A stretch of DNA of 5,493 nucleotides from Lachnospiraceae bacterium. GTDB taxonomy: Bacteria; Bacillota; Clostridia; Lachnospirales; Lachnospiraceae. Positions 5,222-5,493 of the stretch are shown here, in pieces. The stretch spans positions 1-5,493 of the forward strand of contig VSNQ01000201.1 in the NCBI GenBank assembly GCA_009774395.1. Direction: 5' to 3'. The position numbers and the translations under genes were made by a program. The notes beneath the pieces were generated by a model. The model searched no databases. It saw only the letters and a program-made list of their open reading frames with translations, and had not been told where the DNA came from. Within the stretch, counting starts at the first letter, position 1, and each line of letters opens with the position of its first letter.

Positions 5222-5493
5222 ATGGACAATATGAAATTGCCACACCAACATGGAGAAGGCCCGCAGACAGCACTGATACAGAAACAATTAGACCGTGTAG
5301 ATTATTTCCAAACCGTAGCTGAAGTTTTCAAACAGCTTGGCGATACCACCAGAATCCGGATTTTTTGGCTCCTATGCCACCAGGAGGAATGTGTCCTCAA
5401 TATTTCAGCCATGCTTCATATGTCAAGCCCGGCAGTTTCACATCATCTCAGACCATTGAAAAACAGCGGTCTGATTATTTGCCGGCGTGAAGG
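5222..5493 (+). CDS. ArsR-family transcriptional regulator, cut by the window end
   Basis: Ninety complete codons are present and the frame is open at the edge. The sequence MDNMKLPHQHGEGPQT leads into an ArsR winged helix-turn-helix core: FKQLGDTTRIRIFWLL (36-51), then NISAMLHMSSPAVSHHLRPL (60-79) as the DNA-reading part, then GLIICRRE at the start of the wing. Cys52, Cys57 and Cys87 are visible. ECVLNIS (56-62) occupies the place of the ELCVCDL metal motif but keeps only one Cys there. The N-terminal His8 and His10 recall the His-bearing N-termini of some nickel/cobalt sensors. The alpha-5 region is beyond the window, so the metal site cannot be judged. AAAGGA (5208-5213) lies 8 bases before the ATG. 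It is divergent from the efflux operon and shares its promoter region. It is only distantly like the ArsR at 2297-2617, so it is not a recent duplicate. Confidence 0.88.
   Translation, partial: MDNMKLPHQHGEGPQTALIQKQLDRVDYFQTVAEVFKQLGDTTRIRIFWLLCHQEECVLNISAMLHMSSPAVSHHLRPLKNSGLIICRRE

Noticed and set aside
5082..5273. A 63-codon minus-strand frame with a hydrophobic composition
   Set aside because: It overlaps the two promoters and the start of the divergent ArsR gene, has no good ribosome binding site, and reads as chance.
1..5493. CRISPR array, tRNA or rRNA genes, or riboswitch
   Set aside because: No regularly spaced repeats, no cloverleaf-like segments and no recognised aptamer pattern were seen.

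Overview
The window reads as a low- to mid-GC Firmicutes chromosome or mobile segment, most likely a gut-type clostridium (Lachnospiraceae-like). The signs are strong AGGAGG-type ribosome binding sites, sigma-A style promoters, and protein sequences of clostridial flavour. This assignment is inference from sequence style, not from a marker gene. The left third is visibly more AT-rich than the metal-transport block on the right.

Left part (1-1852): an AraC-family regulator on the + strand faces a minus-strand gene for a predicted lipoprotein of unknown function. The two are convergent, with about 145 bp between their stops. Middle (about 1853-2155): no intact gene. It holds a short decayed piece of an IS630-type transposase, so this is a scar of mobile-element activity.

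Right part (2156-5018, minus strand): a soft-metal efflux operon, read right to left. It encodes a 72-aa free-standing heavy-metal-associated (HMA) protein, a P1B-type (Zn/Cd/Pb) ATPase that lacks its own N-terminal HMA domain, an ArsR/SmtB repressor with a complete SmtB-type alpha-5 zinc site, and a 40-codon ORF of unknown function. An 80-bp segment bounded by perfect 10-bp inverted repeats lies between the HMA and ATPase genes.

At the right edge a second, different ArsR-family gene is transcribed divergently and runs off the window. The 203-bp gap between it and the HMA gene holds two good promoters whose -10 hexamers overlap on opposite strands. A 24-bp palindrome overlaps the -35 of one promoter and the early transcribed region of the other. 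The simplest model is that one or both ArsR proteins bind this palindrome and hold both units off until zinc or cadmium rises. The HMA protein then binds or delivers metal and the ATPase exports it.
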